A stretch of DNA of 64,000 nucleotides from contig CALUOK010000012.1 in the NCBI GenBank assembly GCA_944322255.1, forward strand, positions 1-64,000, written 5' to 3'. Position numbers and translations under genes: made by a program. This document shows, in pieces, positions 35,701-44,200 of the stretch. The notes under the pieces are model-generated. The model worked only from the letters and a program-made list of their open reading frames with translations. It was not told the origin of the DNA and made no database searches. Source of the DNA: Candidatus Methanomethylophilaceae archaeon (GTDB lineage: Archaea > Thermoplasmatota > Thermoplasmata > Methanomassiliicoccales > Methanomethylophilaceae). Positions within the stretch are counted from its first letter, which is position 1; each line of letters opens with the position of its first letter.

Positions 35701-36352
35701 CAAGCTGGGCAACGTCAACCTCCGCGCCATAGAGGAGTACGACGAGAAGAAGGCCCGTCTGGACGGGCTCAACGCGGAGGTGGAGAGCCTCAACCGCCAC
35801 ATCAAGGAGCTGACGGAGCTCATGGCGGCGCTCACCTCCAAGAAGAAGGGGCTGTTCATGCAGTCCTACGACGCCGTGAACGAGAACTTCAAGGCGATCT
35901 ACGCCCAGCTCTCCGGAGGAGGGGAGGCGTACATGGGCCTGGAGGACGAGGACGACCCGTTCTCCGGAGGCCTGATGATAAACGCGAAGCCGAGGAACGG
36001 CAAGATGCTGAGGCTGGAGGCCCTCTCCGGAGGGGAGAAGTCCCTCACGGCTCTGTCGTTCATTTTCGCGATTCAGGAGCACCAGCCGTCCCCGTTCTAC
36101 GTGCTGGACGAGGTGGACATGTTCCTGGACTCCATAAACGCGGAGATGGTGGCCCGTAGGGTCAAGGAGAGCTCCGCGAAGGCACAGTTCATTCAGGTGT
36201 CCCTGAGGAAGGTCACGCTGGCCCTGGCGGATCACCTCATCGGGGTCACCAGGCCGCCCAGCGGCATAAGCAGGGTCATAATGCAGCCCGACCTGGCGGA
36301 GGTCTCCCGTTACGAGGAGGAGGCCCTCAAGAGGCAGAAGGAGGCGATTTGA
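32768..36352 (+). CDS. smc: Chromosome segregation protein SMC
   Basis: The condensin ATPase that organises and separates chromosomes. Walker A GPNGSGKS at 31-38, first coiled coil about 165-500, hinge about 515-675, second coiled coil about 680-1020, signature LSGGEK near 1088 and Walker B FYVLDEVDMFLD. 1194 residues, normal. The start is TTG at 32768 (MHLKAVEMENFKSF fits the family) with GGGGTG upstream; TTG at 32774 is an alternative. An in-frame ATG at 32708 would add unlike residues. Followed one base later by scpA. Confidence 0.95.
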   Translation: MHLKAVEMENFKSFGGKLVVPLMEGYTAVTGPNGSGKSNITDAILFVLGPKSSKAVRAGKLTDLIFDGGKSKGKAPYTKVSLVFDNTDRLMPWDDDTVRLTRYVKLSDNGTDYSSYFYVNDRKSTMGEFDALLTKARISADGYNLVQQGDVTRIVQMGAIERRRIIDAISGIASFDADIEKARGERAEAETNLDRIGIVVEELNHQVDRLAKDREDARAYIAAQAALEMARAQYSHRKLQMEQSKLDSVSDQISRLEGRMDSDVAAKAELESARAEKERQISEKEDEIASKIGPEYKELKAKIEQAKIDLATKRDRVEAAEADLEEQTGFKTSFEDSMARNNAEVVNLRQNREDIVSSLADAESRLEAARAEETEVSEAIADTGGEQMELQKELERVEADFDACSAELRSSQGRLAKAEAASDEAHTAFANLDERVQGIDFEIKDAKWSLDQIRAEAGPSTEDFGNRILEAKRRESELEKQESELDAAYRRIDAEYNSLQAEKRVSERMNRGSAAVEAILALRNRGEMKGIHGTIQELATVDKGFETALSVAAGSKMMAVVVDNDQVAADAIAYLKKEKLGRVTFLPLTKMMGGKPRAKAIMSVKDSEGYAIDLIDFDQKYYNAFWYVLGDTLVVRDMDTARRIMGGIRIVTMGGELIEASGAMVGGNLSQQNMLKFGAASEDKLAEVGERLRKAGDALEDVRRRLREVRDEIRGIDDEMRKATSGAMEQREQMAQLKGRVAELEKTRSAASAEMKNARQRVADADAELESARTAFGDVSERLTALTESRNGIKARMAEIAPADLQNRIQAVRERIYRLKETISDYRLQIGGIDTEVAGYGKQNESLQIQLDSVNRAIEDDRRAIEENTALMERARIDLDALRAIEAEMEGGIEDLRNQKDALVAEKYRLDSEIREKAKDIENAQATLQSFRAQAIQLEQSVEVLRAEVDAIEIEVAMPIPSEEEIRRTIRAQESVISKLGNVNLRAIEEYDEKKARLDGLNAEVESLNRHIKELTELMAALTSKKKGLFMQSYDAVNENFKAIYAQLSGGGEAYMGLEDEDDPFSGGLMINAKPRNGKMLRLEALSGGEKSLTALSFIFAIQEHQPSPFYVLDEVDMFLDSINAEMVARRVKESSAKAQFIQVSLRKVTLALADHLIGVTRPPSGISRVIMQPDLAEVSRYEEEALKRQKEAI

Positions 36353-36353
36353 G

Positions 36354-37223
36354 ATGGATGGGAACGTTAGGATAGAGGAGCTGGAGCAGCATCTGCTGTT
36401 CCACAAGGCGCTGGCGGACGACGAGGAGTCCCTGAGGCGCCTGGGAGGATACATGGACATCCTCTCGCGGGCAGAGTCTGGCGAGAGGCTCCAGGACCCG
36501 GTGGACGAGTCCATCAGGGCCGTCTTCAGCCTGGTGCTGGAGAACGGCATGGACCCCTGGGAGATCGACCTGTCGCAGTTCGTCAGGATGTACGAGGCGA
36601 AGGTGTCCGCGGACAGCTTCGACATGATCGTCGCCGGGAAGCTGCTGCTGATGGCCTGGAGGATCCTGAGGATGCAGTCCGAGTCCACCAGGGAGAGGAG
36701 CGAGCCCCCCGTGGAGGTGTTCGCGGAGGAGGCGGACGACAGCTTCTTCTTCGACGACGAGCCGATGTACGTGCCGGAGGTCTCCTTCAGGGAGGCCTAC
36801 CAGAGGGAGCCGGTCAGGCCGGTCACCATGTACGAGCTCATCGACGCCTTCGAGGACGCCAGGAAGGAGATCGAGATCCAGAGGGAGAGGGAGCGCGTAC
36901 GCGCGGAGCTCAAGGCGAAGGAGCCCAAGACCTTCCAGAACAAGGCCCACGAGGAGGACGACGAGCAGGTCATCGAGGCCGTCTGGAGGAGGATCGAGAG
37001 GCTCGGCACCGGGCAGATCAGCATCCGCGACCTGTACACCGGCAGCCTGGACGAGAACATCACCGTGTTCGTGTCCGTCCTCCATCTTGTCAGGGACGGG
37101 CGTCTGGCCATCTGGCAGGACGACCTGCCCTACGGTGAGATCTACGTCGAGATCAAGACCGAGTGGACCTCCGGAACCATCGAGGACACTCCCGGAGGGA
37201 GGATCCCCGAGGCGGTGATCTGA
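36354..37223 (+). CDS. scpA: Segregation and condensation protein A (kleisin)
   Basis: Kleisin subunit that closes the SMC ring. ILENGMDPWEIDLSQFVRMYEAK-like text (residues 62-83) is the N-terminal kleisin motif; the C-terminal winged helix is at about 205-270. A central stretch (110-200) is acidic and low in complexity. Length 289. Confidence 0.9.
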   Translation: MDGNVRIEELEQHLLFHKALADDEESLRRLGGYMDILSRAESGERLQDPVDESIRAVFSLVLENGMDPWEIDLSQFVRMYEAKVSADSFDMIVAGKLLLMAWRILRMQSESTRERSEPPVEVFAEEADDSFFFDDEPMYVPEVSFREAYQREPVRPVTMYELIDAFEDARKEIEIQRERERVRAELKAKEPKTFQNKAHEEDDEQVIEAVWRRIERLGTGQISIRDLYTGSLDENITVFVSVLHLVRDGRLAIWQDDLPYGEIYVEIKTEWTSGTIEDTPGGRIPEAVI

Positions 37224-37224
37224 G

Positions 37225-37749
37225 TTGGATCCCAAGCGCGCGGCGGAGGCCGCGCTGTTCTCCAGCGCCGAGGGGCTGAGGATCTCGGAGATCGCCGAGA
37301 GGACCGGCATCCCGGAGGAGGAGCTCCGCACCGCTGTTCTCGACCTGAAGAGGGAGTACGAGGACCGCGACTCCGCGATCATGATCTCCAAGGTCGGCAA
37401 CAGGTTCAGGATGATGCTCCGCACCGAGTACACCGACTTCACCGGCAAGTTCGCCAGGGCGGAGATGCCCGCCGGGGTGATGAGGACGCTCTCCACCATC
37501 GCCTACAACCAGCCCGTGCTGCAGTCCGTCCTGCTGAAGACGCGCGGGCCCCGCACCTACGACGACGTCCACAAGCTGATCGAGATGGGCTTCGTCTCCG
37601 GGAAGAAGACCGGGCAGACCCTGGAGCTCACCACCACCAACAAGTTCTCCGAGTACTTCGGAATCGGCTCCACCAGGAAGTCCGACATAAGGGCGTGGAT
37701 CGAGGCGCAGGCCAAGAACGCCCCCGCAGGGGAGCAGGACGGGGAGTGA
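37225..37749 (+). CDS. scpB: Segregation and condensation protein B
   Basis: Two winged-helix domains that bind the kleisin. AAEAALFSSAEGLRISEIAERTG is the first; TLSTIAYNQPVLQSVLLKTRGPRTYDDVHKL the second. 174 residues. TTG start one base after the scpA stop, with GGTGAT about six bases upstream. The last gene of the condensin operon. Confidence 0.92.
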   Translation: MDPKRAAEAALFSSAEGLRISEIAERTGIPEEELRTAVLDLKREYEDRDSAIMISKVGNRFRMMLRTEYTDFTGKFARAEMPAGVMRTLSTIAYNQPVLQSVLLKTRGPRTYDDVHKLIEMGFVSGKKTGQTLELTTTNKFSEYFGIGSTRKSDIRAWIEAQAKNAPAGEQDGE

Positions 37750-38060
37750 CGGATCTCGGGACGGACCCCATCCCCGTCCCGGCCCTCTGGTCACGATGGC
37801 GTCCTGACAACCTCTGTTTCAATCGACTGCCTTTCGACAACTTTCTTGGACAGTACCGCTCCCGCCGCGCCCCTTCTCGACGTCTGGCACAGAATCGTTC
37901 TTCGTAAGCCGCCAATGTGCGCCGGAGGTTCCGGCCGGACCTATATAGCGGTACATAGCGGGACGTGTTGTCATCGCACAACCGTGCTCCGACGGGCTGT
38001 CGGGGCATAGTTTCGGTACGGATACGGAACAGCCATCGTCCTCCATACCTCTCTAGAAAA
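37750..38060. other. 311-base intergenic region with several hairpins and a second TATA box
   Basis: No protein gene. It holds: hairpin GGGACGG/CCGTCCC (37758-37780) just behind scpB; the GTCTGGCACA motif (37882-37891); hairpin CCGGA-GGT-TCCGG (37922-37934); a TATA box CTATATA (37941-37947); and two consecutive hairpins where its transcript would begin, GTTGT/ACAAC (37967-37982) and CCGAC/GTCGG (37989-38003). A small non-coding RNA here is possible. Confidence 0.4.
37882..37891 (+). promoter_or_regulatory. Intergenic motif GTCTGGCACA, copy 3
   Basis: Exact 10-mer, 50 bases upstream of the TATA box at 37941 and preceded by CGAC, as at copy 4. Confidence 0.35.
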
Positions 38061-38061
38061 C

Positions 38062-38069
38062 CTATATAA
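38062..38069 (+). promoter_or_regulatory. TATA box of the Sm-like gene
   Basis: CTATATAA lies 29-36 bases before the ATG at 38098, so the message should be leaderless or nearly so. This decides against an ATG at 38071, which would lie upstream of the transcription start. Confidence 0.6.
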
Positions 38070-38097
38070 CATGACCTCCATCAAATGGACGATTCAT

Positions 38098-38319
38098 ATG
38101 GTCATGCCAGCAACCCTGCTCGAGAATACCGTGGACAAACGCGTCTCGCTGCTTCTGAAGGACGGCAGGTCCCTGGAGGGCAAGCTGACGGGATTCGACG
38201 AGTACATGAACATGGTCCTCGACGAGACGGTCGAGACAGCGGCCGACGGTCAGGAAGGAAGGCGTCTCGGCAAGGTCATCCTCCGCGGGAACAACGTCGT
38301 GAGCATCGCACTCGTCTGA
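38098..38319 (+). CDS. Sm-like archaeal protein (Lsm)
   Basis: Small RNA-binding protein that forms heptameric rings. The Sm1 motif is seen as KRVSLLLKDGRSLEGKLTGFDEYMNMVLDE and Sm2 as GKVILRGNNVVSI (with the RG dipeptide). 73 residues from ATG 38098 (or 71 from 38104), the usual archaeal size. Followed 13 bases later by an ABC permease gene. Confidence 0.93.
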   Translation: MVMPATLLENTVDKRVSLLLKDGRSLEGKLTGFDEYMNMVLDETVETAADGQEGRRLGKVILRGNNVVSIALV

Positions 38320-38332
38320 ACAGGTGCTCCAA

Positions 38333-39979
38333 ATGTCCCTGCTGAAGAGGATCGACGACCTCTCCGATAACAGGAAGGTGCGCAGCGGCTGGTTCGTCTT
38401 CGCGTGCCTCGTGTTCATCCTCGTCATCGTCGTCCCGTCCATTTTCGTGGTCACCAACCTGTTCACCGACTGGGAGCTGGTGGACCTCGTTCTGAACAAC
38501 GAGGGGATCAAGGACACCGTCCTGAGCGCGGTGTTCAACTCGTTCAGCATCGCCTTCATCGTCACGATCATAGACATCCTGGTCGGACTGCCGATGGCAT
38601 GGATCATGGTCCGCAAGAACTTCCACGGCAAGAGGTGGCTGGACACGCTGCTGGACATGCCGCTGGCGTTCCCGACCGCCGTTCTCGGCATATCCGTCGT
38701 CATGTTCTGGATATCGCCGGACGGCATATCGATCCCGGGGCTGGGGCTCAGCCTGTCCCCGTACATGATGGTCATCCTGCTGCACATCATCTTCACCTAT
38801 CCCTACATGGTGCGCTCGCTCTCGGCCATCCTGGAGCAGATCGACCCCAACTTCGAGACCGCCGGCATGACCCTGGGGGCCTCCAGGTGGACCGCCGTGC
38901 GCACGATCACCCTGCCCCTGTTCAGGGCCGGACTGGCCACCGGATTTGTGCTGTGCTTCGCCAGGTCCCTGTCCGAGACCGGGGGAACCTACATCGCCCT
39001 GACCATGATGGGCGTGCAGACGTCGTTCTTCACCGGTCCGTCCTTCATCAGCTTCCTGAAGAGCGACGAGTCCCTGTACACCAGCGACGAGATGATGGGC
39101 GCCCAGATCCTGATCAGCGTGGTCATGATCGTGCTGGCCCTGGTCCTGATGTTCGTGGTCAGGAAGTTCATCGCCAAGTTCAGGATCCCGTACCAGAAGG
39201 TGTGGCCGCAGATCGGCAGGAAGGTCAGCCAGGGCGGGCTCCCCAAGCTCAAGGACGGCATAACCATCGCGTTCCTGATCGTGATAGTGCTCCTGCCGTC
39301 GTTCTACATATTCATGTACCTCACGGAGCCGATGCCGCAGATGGACTACGGCACGCTGCTGACATCCATCGCGATATCATTCGGCGTGGCGGGCGTGGCC
39401 GTCCTGGTGGACATAGCCATAGGCGTCCCGATGGCGCTGTACATCGCCAGGCACAAGAACGGGAAGCTGGGGCAGATACTGGACAACCTGGTCAACGTGC
39501 CGCTGATCATCCCCACCACGGCGCTGGGCTTCTCGCTCTCACTGTTCTGGGGCGGGTTCGGACTGGACAGCAGCTTCGACCTGCTCCTGGTAATATTCGG
39601 GCACATCTCGTTCACGTACCCCCTGGTGGTCAGGAACCTGATCGGGGCCATCGAGGAGGTGGACCCGTCCTGCGAGGAGATCGCCATGACCCTCGGGGCG
39701 AAGCCGTTCCAGGCATTCAGTAAGGTCCTGTTCCCCATCATCAACTCCGCAGTCATCGCGGGCAGCATCCTCGCCTTCACGAGGAGCCTAGGCGAGACGG
39801 GAGCGACCACATCCATCAGCCAGAACGTCAACACCGTCCCCATCTACATCACCCACCTGGTGGAGGACGGTCTGTACACAGAGGCCGCCATGTGCTCCAT
39901 CGTGCTCATAGCGCTCTGCTTCATCCTGATGTTCGGCATCAGGGTGGTCACAGGAAGGAGGTCGAAGCGCGATGCCTGA
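38333..39979 (+). CDS. ABC transporter permease, two permease domains fused
   Basis: 548 residues, about twelve helices in two homologous halves. Each half has an EAA-type loop that contacts the ATPase: EQIDPNFETAGMTLGASRW and EEVDPSCEEIAMTLGAKPF. The family is that of iron(III)/thiamine/sulfate/phosphonate-type importers, in which fused permeases are known. AGGTG is seven bases before the ATG. It overlaps the first ATPase gene by eight bases. No substrate-binding protein gene is present nearby, so the substrate cannot be named. Confidence 0.88.
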   Translation: MSLLKRIDDLSDNRKVRSGWFVFACLVFILVIVVPSIFVVTNLFTDWELVDLVLNNEGIKDTVLSAVFNSFSIAFIVTIIDILVGLPMAWIMVRKNFHGKRWLDTLLDMPLAFPTAVLGISVVMFWISPDGISIPGLGLSLSPYMMVILLHIIFTYPYMVRSLSAILEQIDPNFETAGMTLGASRWTAVRTITLPLFRAGLATGFVLCFARSLSETGGTYIALTMMGVQTSFFTGPSFISFLKSDESLYTSDEMMGAQILISVVMIVLALVLMFVVRKFIAKFRIPYQKVWPQIGRKVSQGGLPKLKDGITIAFLIVIVLLPSFYIFMYLTEPMPQMDYGTLLTSIAISFGVAGVAVLVDIAIGVPMALYIARHKNGKLGQILDNLVNVPLIIPTTALGFSLSLFWGGFGLDSSFDLLLVIFGHISFTYPLVVRNLIGAIEEVDPSCEEIAMTLGAKPFQAFSKVLFPIINSAVIAGSILAFTRSLGETGATTSISQNVNTVPIYITHLVEDGLYTEAAMCSIVLIALCFILMFGIRVVTGRRSKRDA

Positions 39980-41075
39980 GATAGTCCTCGACAACGTGTC
40001 GAAGAAGTTCGGGGAGACGGTGGCCGCCGACGGCCTCAGCCTCAGCATCAAGGACGGGGAGTACGTGTGCATCCTGGGTCCCACCGGGGCCGGCAAGACC
40101 ACCTGCATGAGGATGATATGCGGCCTCACCCAGCCGGACTCCGGCCGCGTGTACCTGGACGGGAAGGACGTGACCGACGACCCCGTGGACACCCGCAACG
40201 CCACCATGCTAACGCAGTCCTACGCGCTGTTCCCCCACATGACGGTGTACGACAACGTCAGGTTCGCGCCCCAGATCAAGGGCTGGGCCCCGGAGGACAT
40301 AAAGCAGGTCGTCAGGAGCACCCTGCACATGGTGCACCTGGAGCAGAAGGCCGAGTGGATGCCCGCCCAGCTGTCCGGAGGGCAGCAGCAGCGCATCGCC
40401 CTGGCCAGGGCGCTGGCCTCCGGTTCGAAGGTCCTGCTGCTGGACGAGCCCCTGAGGGCGCTGGACGCCCGCCTGAGGATCAACCTCCGCAAGGAGCTCA
40501 GGACCATGGCCAAGCAGATGGGGGTCACGTGCATCCACGTCACCCACGACCAGGACGAGGCCCTTGCCGTGGCGGACAGGATAGCGATCATACGCGACGG
40601 GAGGATCATACAGTTCGGCACGCCCTCGGAGGTCTTCGACGACCCGGCGACGCCCTTCGTCGCCACATTCGTGGGAAGGTCCAACATCCTCACCGGGAAG
40701 GTCGTCAGAAGCGACGGGGAGTCCACCGCCATCGACGTGGCCGGCACCGTCCTGCTCGCCAGGCCGTCCCCGATGGAGGTCGGGGAGGAGGCCGTGCTGG
40801 CCGTCAAGATAGGGTTCACCAGGATCTCCAAGAAGCAGGAGGAGATCGATGCCGCGTACTTCACCGGGACCATAGATCGCGTCCTGTACGAGGGCGTGAC
40901 CATCACGGTGGAGATAAACGCGGGGGGCCTGGGCCTGATATCGTCCAAGCTGCCCAACAGGAAGTTCGACGACTACCACGCCGGCGACATCGTCGGGGTG
41001 TCATGGGCGCCCTCGAAGGCGTCGGTGTTCCGCGTCCCGCCGGAGGGGCTGGAGAAGGAGCTCAAACTGGAGTGA
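39972..41075 (+). CDS. ABC transporter ATP-binding protein, PotA/CysA-like, first copy
   Basis: Walker A GPTGAGKT (about 36-43), Q-loop region MLTQSYALFPHMT, signature LSGGQQQR (about 134), Walker B LLLDEPLRALDA and the switch VTHDQDEA. The C-terminal ~120 residues form a TOBE-type regulatory domain. A notable point is LRALDA where most relatives have LSALDA. Likely pairs with the second, non-identical ATPase on the fused permease. Confidence 0.92.
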   Translation: MPEIVLDNVSKKFGETVAADGLSLSIKDGEYVCILGPTGAGKTTCMRMICGLTQPDSGRVYLDGKDVTDDPVDTRNATMLTQSYALFPHMTVYDNVRFAPQIKGWAPEDIKQVVRSTLHMVHLEQKAEWMPAQLSGGQQQRIALARALASGSKVLLLDEPLRALDARLRINLRKELRTMAKQMGVTCIHVTHDQDEALAVADRIAIIRDGRIIQFGTPSEVFDDPATPFVATFVGRSNILTGKVVRSDGESTAIDVAGTVLLARPSPMEVGEEAVLAVKIGFTRISKKQEEIDAAYFTGTIDRVLYEGVTITVEINAGGLGLISSKLPNRKFDDYHAGDIVGVSWAPSKASVFRVPPEGLEKELKLE

Positions 41076-41079
41076 TCCC

Positions 41080-42165
41080 ATGGTCAGGATAAAGCTGGAG
41101 CACATCTCGATGAGGTTCGGCGACTTCTACGCCGTCAGGGACATCAACCTGGAGATCAACAGCGGGGAGTACGTGACGATCCTGGGACCGTCCGGATGCG
41201 GGAAGACGTCGCTGATCAAGGTGATCTCGGGGATATGGACGCCGACGGAGGGGAAGGTCTACTTCGACGGTCTGGACGTGACCAAGGTCCCCATGGAGGA
41301 CAGGGACGTGGGCTACGTGTTCCAGAACATCGCCCTGTTCCCCCACATGACGCTGAAGGAGAACGTCGCGTACAGCCCCAGGGTCAAGGACCAGGGGGAG
41401 GAGGCGATGGAGTCCCTTTCCACGGAGTACCTCCAGCTGGTCAACATGCTGGCCCGTGCGGGCATGTACCCGCGCGAGCTGTCCGGCGGCGAGCAGCAGA
41501 AGGTCGCCATAGCCAGGGCGCTGGCCTCCGGGTCCAAGATGCTCATGCTCGACGAGCCGCTGTCCGCCCTGGACGCCCGCGTCCGCATGGAGCTGAGGTA
41601 CGAGATCCGCAGGCTGGTCAAGAAGCTGGGGATAACCGTCCTCCACGTCACCCACGACCAGGAGGAGGCCATGTCCGTGTCCGACAGGATCGTGCTGATG
41701 AGGTACGGGACCATAGCCGAGGCCGGCTCCCCATTGGATATATATAGGAAACCAAGCTCTGTATTCGCCGCGAACTTCATCGGTGAGACGAATCTGATGG
41801 AGTGCACGGTGTCCGACAGGTCCAAGAGCGGCAAGACCAAGGTCAAGCTCAGGGGCGGTAGGGAGATTCGGACGTCCAAGACGAACTTCAGCGTCGGCGA
41901 CCCCGTGGTGATCTCCGTCCGTCCGGAACACGTGTACCCGGCCATCGACGGATTGGAGGCCGAGGTGCAGTCCATTGTGTTCATGGGCACGTACTGGAGG
42001 GTCCGCACGCTGGCAGAGAGCCGCGACTACGTGGAGTACAACGTTCCAGCTGACGAGGAGGTCCCGGAGGTCGGTGACACGGTGCACCTCGTCTTCAACA
42101 AGAAGGCCGTGGTTGTCTTCGCAAGGCCGCAGGGCGGCATAGAGGAGGAGATTAGACTTGAGTGA
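41080..42165 (+). CDS. ABC transporter ATP-binding protein, PotA/CysA-like, second copy
   Basis: Walker A GPSGCGKT (about 37-44), FQNIALFPHMT, signature LSGGEQQK, Walker B LMLDEPLSALDA, switch VTHDQEEA and a C-terminal TOBE-like domain. It resembles the first ATPase along its whole length but is clearly diverged, suggesting a heterodimer. A local AT-rich patch (TTGGATATATATAGGAA, about 41735-41751) interrupts the GC-rich text inside the gene. Confidence 0.92.
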   Translation: MVRIKLEHISMRFGDFYAVRDINLEINSGEYVTILGPSGCGKTSLIKVISGIWTPTEGKVYFDGLDVTKVPMEDRDVGYVFQNIALFPHMTLKENVAYSPRVKDQGEEAMESLSTEYLQLVNMLARAGMYPRELSGGEQQKVAIARALASGSKMLMLDEPLSALDARVRMELRYEIRRLVKKLGITVLHVTHDQEEAMSVSDRIVLMRYGTIAEAGSPLDIYRKPSSVFAANFIGETNLMECTVSDRSKSGKTKVKLRGGREIRTSKTNFSVGDPVVISVRPEHVYPAIDGLEAEVQSIVFMGTYWRVRTLAESRDYVEYNVPADEEVPEVGDTVHLVFNKKAVVVFARPQGGIEEEIRLE

Positions 42166-42838
42166 TGATTCGAAGGGACTGCTGGGATGGTTCGGCAAGA
42201 GGAAGGAGAGCGTGATCCAGAGCGGCATGCGCACGCACGCGCTCTCGGTCCTGGACTGCGTGACCGAGCTGGGCAACGCCATGCGCGCCATGGAGGCCGA
42301 CGACAAGTCCGGCGCCCTCAAGGCGATCGAGAGGCTCTACTACCTCGAGCACGAGGCCGATTCGCAGGAGGACAACCTCTGCAACCAGATGAGCATAGGC
42401 GAGCTGTCCCCCCAGGAGAGGGAGGACTTCATGCACTTCGTCAAGAAGACCGACAGCATCGCCAACTGGTGCAAGGAGGCCGCCATCAACCTCCAGCTCA
42501 TAATCGACACCGGCGCGGTCATCCCCGTGAACATCTGGAACCTCCTCACGGCCACCGTCTCCGACCTGGAGTCCGAGGTCAACGGCCTGATGAACGCCAT
42601 CAAGATCCTCGGGACCGACGGGGAGGGCATCGCCGAGTGCATCCAGAGCATCAAGGACCAGGAGCGCAGGGTGGACGAGGCCTACATGAAGATCATGAAG
42701 GCCATACTCATGGCCGACCTGGACCAGAAGGCGACCATCCTGTCCATAAACGTCCTCGAGACCCTCGAGGAGGCCGCGGACACGTGCAAGGGCTGCGCCG
42801 AGACGATAAACATCCTTTTTTACGCGAAGAGGGTTTGA
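42158..42838 (+). CDS. PhoU-like protein of the DUF47 family
   Basis: All-helical protein of about 226 residues with two repeated EADxxED-like acidic motifs (LEHEADSQEDNL and the later DQERRVDEAYMK), typical of PhoU/DUF47 metal-binding bundles. DUF47 proteins usually accompany phosphate or inorganic-ion transporters. TTG start at 42158 is chosen because GGAGGAG lies seven bases upstream; the gene overlaps the second ATPase by eight bases, so it may regulate that importer. Confidence 0.85.
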   Translation: MSDDSKGLLGWFGKRKESVIQSGMRTHALSVLDCVTELGNAMRAMEADDKSGALKAIERLYYLEHEADSQEDNLCNQMSIGELSPQEREDFMHFVKKTDSIANWCKEAAINLQLIIDTGAVIPVNIWNLLTATVSDLESEVNGLMNAIKILGTDGEGIAECIQSIKDQERRVDEAYMKIMKAILMADLDQKATILSINVLETLEEAADTCKGCAETINILFYAKRV

Positions 42839-42845
42839 CTTCCAG

Positions 42846-44198
42846 ATGACACTCTTCGGGATCAACGGCGTGAGGGGGACGGCCAACAGGGACCTGACCT
42901 CCGAGGTCGCACTGCAGATCGGGAAGGTCGTTGGAAGGACCTTCGGAAGGCGCATAGCCATAGCCACCGACGCACGCGATTCGGCGGACATGCTCAGGAG
43001 CGCCGTCTCCGCCGGGGTCATGGCCTCGGGGACCGACATAGTCGACCTGGGGATCCTGCCCACGCCGGTCCTGCAGTACTACGTGAAGTCCCATCCCGAC
43101 ATAACAGGCGGCATAGTCATCACCGCCTCCCACAACCCTCCGGAGCACAACGGGTTCAAGTTCATCAAGGAGGACGGGGTGGAGGTCAGCCGCGAGGAGG
43201 AGCAGTCCATCGAGAGCTCCTGCGAGACCGACGTCCCTCCGGCCCCATGGAAGGAGATCGGGGAGGTCGATACCGGGACTGGGGCCATCGTCGACCATGT
43301 GAATGCCGTCATAGCCCACGTCGACGCCGAGGCCATCCGCAGGGCGAACCTCACTGTCTGCGTCGACTGCGCCAACGGCTCCACCTGCGAGTCGACGCCC
43401 ATGCTCCTGAGGCTCCTCAACGTCAGGACCTTCACGATCAACGCCGATCCCCAGAGCGAGAGCCCCGGGCGTTCCAGCGAGCCCACCGAGGAGAACCTCG
43501 GGCCCCTCATGATGCTGACGAAGCAGGTAGGCGCCGATTTGGGTGCCGCCCATGACGCCGACGGGGACCGCACCATATTCGTCACCGAGAAGGGCGAGTA
43601 CGTGATGGGGGACATCAGCCTGGCCCTCATCGCCAAGTCCGTCCTCAGCGAGCGCAAGGGCAAGGTCATCACGCCGGTGAGCTCCTCGTCCGTCGTCGAG
43701 GACGTGGTCGAGGAGAGCGGCGGCCTCCTGAAGTACACCGCGGTCGGATCCCACACCGTGGTCAGGAAGATGGAGGAGAACATGGCCGTCTTCGGCGGGG
43801 AGGAGAACGGAGGGCTTGTTTTCCCCGAGCTGCAGCTTTGCAGGGACGGGATGATGGCCCTGGCGAAGATGCTGGAGTGCATCGCCAAGAACGGTCCCCT
43901 GTCACAGCAGATCTCCACTCTGAACAGGTATCACGACATCAAGATGAGCATCCCGTGTCCCGACGACATGAAGATGAAGCTGCTCGACCACTTCGTGGAT
44001 GGAGCAGGCGACCGTCGCGTGGAGTCGGTGGACGGATTGAAGATCTACTTCGACGACGGATGGGTGCTTCTTAGGCCGTCGACCACGGAGGAGCTCTTCA
44101 GGCTCTATTCCGAATCGAGGGACGAGTCCGTCGCCAGGTCGAGGATGGACGAGTACCTGGCCGATGCCAGGGAGTTCCTCTCGCAGAAAGGCCAGTGA
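42846..44198 (+). CDS. glmM: Phosphoglucosamine mutase / phosphohexomutase
   Basis: Interconverts glucosamine-6- and -1-phosphate (archaeal members may also use glucose/mannose phosphates). Catalytic serine loop TASHNPPEHNG, metal loop DADGDRT, sugar-binding GGEENGG and the C-terminal phosphate loop RPSTTEELFRLYSES. 450 residues. The N-terminus GINGVRGTANRDLT is typical. Seven bases after the DUF47 gene. Confidence 0.9.
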   Translation: MTLFGINGVRGTANRDLTSEVALQIGKVVGRTFGRRIAIATDARDSADMLRSAVSAGVMASGTDIVDLGILPTPVLQYYVKSHPDITGGIVITASHNPPEHNGFKFIKEDGVEVSREEEQSIESSCETDVPPAPWKEIGEVDTGTGAIVDHVNAVIAHVDAEAIRRANLTVCVDCANGSTCESTPMLLRLLNVRTFTINADPQSESPGRSSEPTEENLGPLMMLTKQVGADLGAAHDADGDRTIFVTEKGEYVMGDISLALIAKSVLSERKGKVITPVSSSSVVEDVVEESGGLLKYTAVGSHTVVRKMEENMAVFGGEENGGLVFPELQLCRDGMMALAKMLECIAKNGPLSQQISTLNRYHDIKMSIPCPDDMKMKLLDHFVDGAGDRRVESVDGLKIYFDDGWVLLRPSTTEELFRLYSESRDESVARSRMDEYLADAREFLSQKGQ

Positions 44199-44200
44199 AC

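Noticed and set aside
33995-36688. An 897-codon open frame on the minus strand across smc
   Set aside because: It is the mirror of the smc coiled-coil codons in GC-rich DNA, has no known motif and shows the Leu/Gly/Val/Asp-rich text typical of antisense frames.
41735-41751. Internal promoter in the second ABC ATPase gene
   Set aside because: The AT-rich TATA-like patch is followed by no start that fits a separate gene; the reading frame continues normally as a conserved ATPase.
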